Positions 59,867 through 64,000 of a DNA stretch of 64,000 bases are shown in pieces; within the stretch, counting starts at the first letter, position 1, and each line of letters begins with the position of its first letter. The notes under the pieces were generated by a model. It searched no databases and was not told the origin of the DNA. It saw only the letters and a program-made list of their open reading frames with translations. Made by a program: the position numbers and the translations under genes. This DNA is from CAMTVQ01 sp947085255 (GTDB lineage: Bacteria > Bacteroidota > Bacteroidia > Sphingobacteriales > Sphingobacteriaceae): positions 496,001-560,000 of the forward strand of contig CAMTVQ010000001.1 in the NCBI GenBank assembly GCA_947085255.1. Direction: 5' to 3'.

Positions 59867-60306
59867 ATAACGCCTATATCATCATCAACGGTCCAAATCT
59901 TAATCTTTTAGGTCAACGAGAGGTAGCTGTATATGGTAATCTATCCTTTACCGATTATTTGGAAATCTTACACAAAACCTATCCTAACCTTACTATTGAT
60001 TATTATCAAAGCAATGTAGAAGGTGAATTAATTAACAAGCTACACGAAGTAGGTTTTAGTTACAGTGGGGTAATCTTAAATGCTGGTGGCTACACACACA
60101 CCTCAGTAGCTATCGCCGATGCGATTGCCGCCATTACTACTCCAGTTATAGAAGTGCATATTTCTAATATTCACAACCGCGAAGAATTTAGGCACACCTC
60201 TTTATTAGCTAAAAACTGCATGGGTATAATCACCGGATTCGGAATGCAGAGCTACCAATTAGCACTCGAAAGTTTCTTACTTCATTCGGCTAAAAACAAG
60301 ATATAG
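59860..60306 (+). CDS. aroQ: 3-dehydroquinate dehydratase, type II
   Basis: AroQ carries out the third step of the shikimate pathway. The 148-residue dodecamer-type enzyme has IINGPNLNLLGQREVAVYGN with catalytic Tyr25, NAGGYTHTSVAIADAI, and His100 in EVHISNIHNREEFRHTS. The start ATG is the first one in frame after a stop at 59854 and belongs to the last ATGACTA heptamer. The N-terminus MTNNAY is thus partly repeat-derived. It is followed by ligA after 30 nt. Confidence 0.95.
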   Translation: MTNNAYIIINGPNLNLLGQREVAVYGNLSFTDYLEILHKTYPNLTIDYYQSNVEGELINKLHEVGFSYSGVILNAGGYTHTSVAIADAIAAITTPVIEVHISNIHNREEFRHTSLLAKNCMGIITGFGMQSYQLALESFLLHSAKNKI

Positions 60307-60336
60307 CTTTAAAAAAACTCCTTATATTAGTCCGCT

Positions 60337-62352
60337 ATGTTAAGGGAAGAAGCAGCAAAACGTATCCAATTTTTAACGCAAGAAATCAAGCAGCACAATC
60401 ACGCTTATTATGTGCTCAGCCAGCCCAGTATTAGCGATTTTGATTTCGACCAACTGCTTAGCGAACTCATTACCCTCGAAAAACAGTTTCCAGAATTTGC
60501 CAATCTCAACTCCCCCACCCAACGCGTTGGCGGAGAAATTACCAAAACATTTACTACCGTAACACATAAATATCCCATGCTTTCGTTAGGTAATACCTAT
60601 TCGGAAGAAGAACTAATTGACTTTGATGCCCGTGTACGCAAAACAATTGGTGATGAGGTAGCATACGTTTGCGAACTAAAATTTGATGGTTTAGCTATCG
60701 GGCTCACTTACAAAAACGGCAAATTAGTACAAGCCGTAACCCGTGGAGACGGTACCAGAGGCGACGATGTAACTACCAATGTACGCACCATAAAATCGAT
60801 TCCACTTGAATTAAAACCAGGAACTTATCCCGAAGAATTTGAAATTAGGGGCGAAATACTGATGCACCGCAAAGCCTTCGAAAAATTGAATAAGGAACGC
60901 GAAGAAATTGGAGAACCAGCGTATGCAAATCCACGCAATTTTGCATCTGGAACAGTAAAAATGCAAGATTCGGCAGAAGTAGCTAAACGTCCTTTAGACT
61001 GCTTTTTATATTTTGTATTAGCAGAAAAATCCCCTTTCAAAAGTCATTTCGAGAGTTTAAACAATGCAGCAGCTTGGGGTTTTCAGGTATCCGATCATTA
61101 CCGACTCTGCAAAAACATAGACGAGGTACTTCACTTTATAAAATACTGGGACACCGAACGCAGCAATCTGAGTTACGATATCGACGGCATTGTACTAAAA
61201 GTAAACAACTACCACCAACAGGAAGAACTGGGATTTACAGCAAAATCTCCACGCTGGGCTATTTCTTACAAATTTAAAGCCCAAGAAGCCGAAACACAGT
61301 TACTCAAAATAAGCTACCAAGTTGGGCGTACGGGTGCCATTACCCCAGTTGCCAACTTAAAGCCTGTACAATTGGCGGGCACTACCGTAAAACGTGCTAC
61401 ACTGCACAATGCCAACGAAATAGAACGTCTTGACCTGCGCGAAGGCGATTATGTGTTTATTGAAAAAGGAGGAGAAATTATTCCAAAAATAAAGGGAGTA
61501 AATTTGAGCCGAAGACCGACCAATTCTACCAGCCATCACTATATAACCAACTGCCCCGAGTGCAATACCCCATTGGTGCGCAATGAAGGCGAAGTAGTAC
61601 ATTATTGCCCTAATGAAAGCGGCTGTAAACCACAACTAATTGGCAAAATACAACACTTTATTTCGCGTAAGGCGATGAATATTGATGGCTTTGGTGATGA
61701 AACCGTAGAGCAACTTTATGCAGCAAATCTTTTGCACACTGTTGCCGATATTTACCAATTAGCTACTAAAAAAGAAGCTATTTTAGCCTTAGACCGTTTT
61801 GCAGAAAAATCGGTAAACAACTTACTGGAAGGTATAGAGCAATCTAAAAAAATGCCCTTCGAAAAGGTATTATTTGGGCTAGGCATTCGCTTTGTAGGCG
61901 AAACCGTTGCAAAAAAACTGGCAAAACACTTTGTAAGTATTCAACGCATAGCCACGGCTTCAATAGAAGAATTGGTAGAGGCAGAAGAAATAGGCGAAAA
62001 AATAGCTCAAAGCATTCATCTATATTTTGCCGAGCCCAGCAACCGATTACTTATTGAAGCATTACAACAAGCAGGTTTGCAATTAGAAAGCTCCTTACAA
62101 CAAAACATACCACAAAGCACTATATTAGCAGGCAAAACCTTTGTAATTTCGGGCGTATTTATAAACCACAGCCGCGAAGCTTTAAAGGAACTAATTGAAG
62201 CAAATGGAGGGAAGATAGTGAGCAGCATTGCCGCTAAACTCAGCTACTTAGTAGCTGGAGATAACATGGGGCCAGCTAAATTGGCAAAAGCAACTGAGCT
62301 GAACATACCTATAATTGACGAAGAAAAATTGGTTGAACTTATTACAAACTAG
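60337..62352 (+). CDS. ligA: NAD-dependent DNA ligase
   Basis: This 671-residue essential replicative ligase has domain Ia (~1-70), the adenylation domain with AMP-accepting Lys115 in CELKFDGLA and GDGTRGDDVTTN, and an OB domain (~315-400). A Cys4 zinc finger (CPECNTPL to CPNESGC) and helix-hairpin-helix repeats (~445-580) follow. The C-terminal BRCT domain (~596-671) begins AGKTFVISGVFINHSREALK. All elements are complete. It may be co-transcribed with aroQ and the downstream DUF6913 gene, 5 nt away. Confidence 0.96.
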   Translation: MLREEAAKRIQFLTQEIKQHNHAYYVLSQPSISDFDFDQLLSELITLEKQFPEFANLNSPTQRVGGEITKTFTTVTHKYPMLSLGNTYSEEELIDFDARVRKTIGDEVAYVCELKFDGLAIGLTYKNGKLVQAVTRGDGTRGDDVTTNVRTIKSIPLELKPGTYPEEFEIRGEILMHRKAFEKLNKEREEIGEPAYANPRNFASGTVKMQDSAEVAKRPLDCFLYFVLAEKSPFKSHFESLNNAAAWGFQVSDHYRLCKNIDEVLHFIKYWDTERSNLSYDIDGIVLKVNNYHQQEELGFTAKSPRWAISYKFKAQEAETQLLKISYQVGRTGAITPVANLKPVQLAGTTVKRATLHNANEIERLDLREGDYVFIEKGGEIIPKIKGVNLSRRPTNSTSHHYITNCPECNTPLVRNEGEVVHYCPNESGCKPQLIGKIQHFISRKAMNIDGFGDETVEQLYAANLLHTVADIYQLATKKEAILALDRFAEKSVNNLLEGIEQSKKMPFEKVLFGLGIRFVGETVAKKLAKHFVSIQRIATASIEELVEAEEIGEKIAQSIHLYFAEPSNRLLIEALQQAGLQLESSLQQNIPQSTILAGKTFVISGVFINHSREALKELIEANGGKIVSSIAAKLSYLVAGDNMGPAKLAKATELNIPIIDEEKLVELITN

Positions 62353-62357
62353 GCAAC

Positions 62358-62912
62358 ATGTTTAAAAAACTATTTGGCAAAAGCATAAAAAAACGTGCTT
62401 ACCGAACGCTACGAAAAGAAATAGCCAAAAAACGTTTCAAGCACGAAACGGTAGATTTCAATTCGGCTAATTCCGTTGTTTTATTATTACACCCCCGTAA
62501 TAACGACGACATGAATAAATTGCTTGGTTTGATTATTGAGTTTGATGCAAGAGGACAAAAAACCAGCAACATGGTATACATACCTACCAAAAAGAAGCTG
62601 GAAGTTGAAAAAGCAAAAGCCGATTATCCGCTCATTAATTTTGTAACAGGTAGAGATATTAGTTGGCTGGATAAACCCTCAGGAAAATCAATCGATGCAT
62701 TTCTAAAGAAAGAATTTGATGTATTAATCGATTTATCACAAAAAGAAAATTTTATTACTACCTACATGTCCGCTAAATCAAAAGCACGTTTTCGGATAGG
62801 TAAATATTTTGAGCAAGAAACAATAGGATATGATTTTATGCTCGATCAAAAAAGCACCGACCTCGAAGAATTTATCAAGCAACTAAAACATTACCTCTCT
62901 ATAATAAAATAA
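62358..62912 (+). CDS. DUF6913 family protein
   Basis: This 184-residue soluble protein has a strongly basic N-terminus (MFKKLFGKSIKKRAYRTLRK) and a mixed alpha/beta core (SVVLLLHPRNNDDMNKLLGL, EFDVLIDLSQKENFITTYMS, AKSKARFRIGKYF). This pattern is known from Bacteroidota genes placed next to dapA, classed as DUF6913. Function is unknown. Its stop overlaps the dapA start by one base (TAATG), implying coupled translation with dapA. Confidence 0.82.
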   Translation: MFKKLFGKSIKKRAYRTLRKEIAKKRFKHETVDFNSANSVVLLLHPRNNDDMNKLLGLIIEFDARGQKTSNMVYIPTKKKLEVEKAKADYPLINFVTGRDISWLDKPSGKSIDAFLKKEFDVLIDLSQKENFITTYMSAKSKARFRIGKYFEQETIGYDFMLDQKSTDLEEFIKQLKHYLSIIK

Positions 62913-63793
62913 TGATGAATTTTAATTTTAAAGGAACAGGCATTGCCTTAGTTACACCATTTAACGCAGATGGAAGTATCAATTTTGATAGTTTGACCAA
63001 ATTGATAAACCATGTAATAGATAATGGAGTAGATTATGTAGTACCATTAGGCACAACTGGCGAATCGGCTACATTGAGTAAAGAAGAGAAAAAGGCAATT
63101 TTTAAACACACTATTGATACCGTAAAAGGACGAGTTCATGTAGTAGCTGGCATTGGTGGAAACGACACACGCGAAGTAATAGAAACTATTAAGACTGCTG
63201 ATTTGAACGGCTTTAGTGCCATTCTTTCGGTAGCTCCATACTACAACAAACCTATACAAGAAGGCATCTATCAACATTATAAAGCCATTGCTGAAGCAGC
63301 ACCGCTGCCCATTATTTTATACAACGTACCAGGTCGTACAGGCAGCAACATGACTGCCGAGACAACACTACGATTGGCGCAATTACCCAATATTGCCGCA
63401 ATAAAAGAAGCATCAGGCAATTTCGATCAGTTTATGCAAATCATTAAACATAAGCCAAGCGATTTTGTAGTTATTTCAGGTGATGATGCCATTACCCTTC
63501 CTTTAATAGCTGCTGGAGCGGAAGGAGTAATTTCTGTGGTTGGAAATGCGTTCCCAAAAGACTTTTCGGCAATGGTAAATCTGTGTTTGGCTGGTAATTT
63601 TGAGGCTGCACGCAAGCTGCATTATCCTTTGGTAGATATTATCAACCTCTTATTTGCCGATGGTAATCCTGGAGGTATTAAAGCAGCCTTACATATCTTA
63701 GGTATCGGTTCCGAAAACCTTCGACTCCCACTAATGCCCGTAAGCGACTCCGTTAGGAACGCATTAAAAACAAGTATAGAACAGTATAAATAG
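62912..63793 (+). CDS. dapA: 4-hydroxy-tetrahydrodipicolinate synthase
   Basis: DapA condenses pyruvate and aspartate semialdehyde in the lysine/diaminopimelate pathway, feeding peptidoglycan. The 293-residue TIM barrel has GIALVTPFNADGSI, PLGTTGESATLS, Tyr137 in ILYNVPGRTG and the Schiff-base Lys165 in AAIKEASGN, then VISGDDAITLPLIAAGAEGV. Two adjacent ATGs exist; the first overlaps the DUF6913 stop. A very strong terminator follows. Confidence 0.96.
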   Translation: MMNFNFKGTGIALVTPFNADGSINFDSLTKLINHVIDNGVDYVVPLGTTGESATLSKEEKKAIFKHTIDTVKGRVHVVAGIGGNDTREVIETIKTADLNGFSAILSVAPYYNKPIQEGIYQHYKAIAEAAPLPIILYNVPGRTGSNMTAETTLRLAQLPNIAAIKEASGNFDQFMQIIKHKPSDFVVISGDDAITLPLIAAGAEGVISVVGNAFPKDFSAMVNLCLAGNFEAARKLHYPLVDIINLLFADGNPGGIKAALHILGIGSENLRLPLMPVSDSVRNALKTSIEQYK

Positions 63794-63804
63794 CTAATTT
63801 TAGA

Positions 63805-63850
63805 CAACAAAAAAAACCATCTAGCAAAAGCTAGATGGTTTTTTTTGTTG
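63805..63850. terminator. perfect 21-bp bidirectional terminator
   Basis: Arms 63805-63825 and 63830-63850 are exact reverse complements around an AAAA loop. The GC part is CCATCTAGC/GCTAGATGG and the outer part is A8/T8, giving a T-run on both strands. It ends dapA on the plus strand and the histone-like gene on the minus strand. Confidence 0.93.
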
Positions 63851-63867
63851 TTCAGTGTAAAGAAAAA

Positions 63868-64000
63868 CTATTTCTTAGCAGCTTTAGCAGCTTCCTTGTT
63901 TTTCATTTCTTGTACTTCTAAACGGATAGCTTGTGATAGGTTTTTTAAGTCCTGCATACCTTTTCTTACACGGGTACCAGCAGCACTGTTTCCTTTGTTG
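63868..64000 (-). CDS. histone H1-like (Hc1) protein, C-terminal part
   Basis: The gene runs off the right edge, so only the last 43-44 codons are seen. They read NKGNSAAGTRVRKGMQDLKN, then LSQAIRLEVQEMKNKEAAKA, ending AKK. The phrase GNSAAGTRVRKGMQDLKNL is the conserved core of the small Bacteroidota histone H1-like family, and the Lys/Ala tail is typical. These basic proteins bind and compact DNA. The N-terminal half is outside the window. It shares its terminator with dapA. Confidence 0.88.
   Translation of the reverse strand, partial: NKGNSAAGTRVRKGMQDLKNLSQAIRLEVQEMKNKEAAKAAKK

Noticed and set aside
1..64000. tRNA, rRNA or riboswitch genes
   Set aside because: No cloverleaf, ribosomal RNA or known riboswitch core could be recognised in the intergenic regions by eye; a covariance-model search would be decisive.

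Overview
The window is chromosomal DNA of a low-GC member of the Bacteroidota, probably of the Chitinophagales or Sphingobacteriales type. The evidence is type IX secretion (T9SS) C-terminal sorting domains on three proteins, a PorV/PorQ-type outer-membrane protein, the alternative Bacteroidota GlmU-like protein, a cysteine-free L31, DUF4290 next to murA, DUF6913 next to dapA, a histone-H1-like gene, and promoters of the Bacteroidota form TTTG-N19/20-TAnnTTTG. No rRNA, tRNA, CRISPR array, transposase, integrase or phage gene is visible.

Layout. 1-2.8 kb: the end of a UvrD/PcrA helicase, DUF4290 and murA, the last with Asp in place of the fosfomycin-target Cys. 2.9-5.6 kb: a secreted GloVer-repeat protein with a T9SS tail. 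5.8-18.8 kb (minus): an MBL hydrolase pair, then mpl-ftsK-lolA-like, a 1471-residue secreted protein of unknown family, prmA, tpiA and a GlmU-like gene. 18.9-22.1 kb: rpmE2 and a divergent membrane-anchored 917-residue protein. 22.1-24.4 kb: a small accessory stretch with a Fic protein, a broken DUF1801 gene, a membrane protein and an Fe-S type uracil-DNA glycosylase homologue. 24.6-31.2 kb (minus): tsaB, a TSUP permease, a CtpA-type protease, yidD-rnpA-rpmH and tex. 31.5-37.9 kb: an RhlE-like helicase, a hybrid sensor kinase and an S9 oligopeptidase lipoprotein. 38-44.7 kb (minus): a tripartite RND efflux operon with its likely TetR regulator.

44.8-48.9 kb is the most unusual part. A promoter plus the first ~21 codons of purB sits alone at 44.85 kb, followed by two secreted T9SS-type proteins, a lipoprotein and a 22-bp inverted repeat. 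The intact purB starts at 48.9 kb. The two purB starts differ only at synonymous positions over their last 39 bases, which points to an insertion or rearrangement at the purB 5' end.

50.3-56.5 kb: an Nfu scaffold, convergent with a four-gene operon encoding a CHASE3-GAF hybrid kinase, CheR, a stand-alone CheB and a REC-kinase, with no chemoreceptor, CheA or CheW nearby. 56.6-64 kb: tyrS, a family related to ACP phosphodiesterase, a PorV-like protein, aroQ, ligA, DUF6913, dapA and a histone-H1-like gene.

Two themes recur between genes: short low-complexity word arrays next to gene starts (including an ATGACTA array that supplies the aroQ start codon), and palindromic interspersed repeats. Several genes have a -7 element ending only 4-8 nt before the start codon, suggesting leaderless or nearly leaderless mRNAs.
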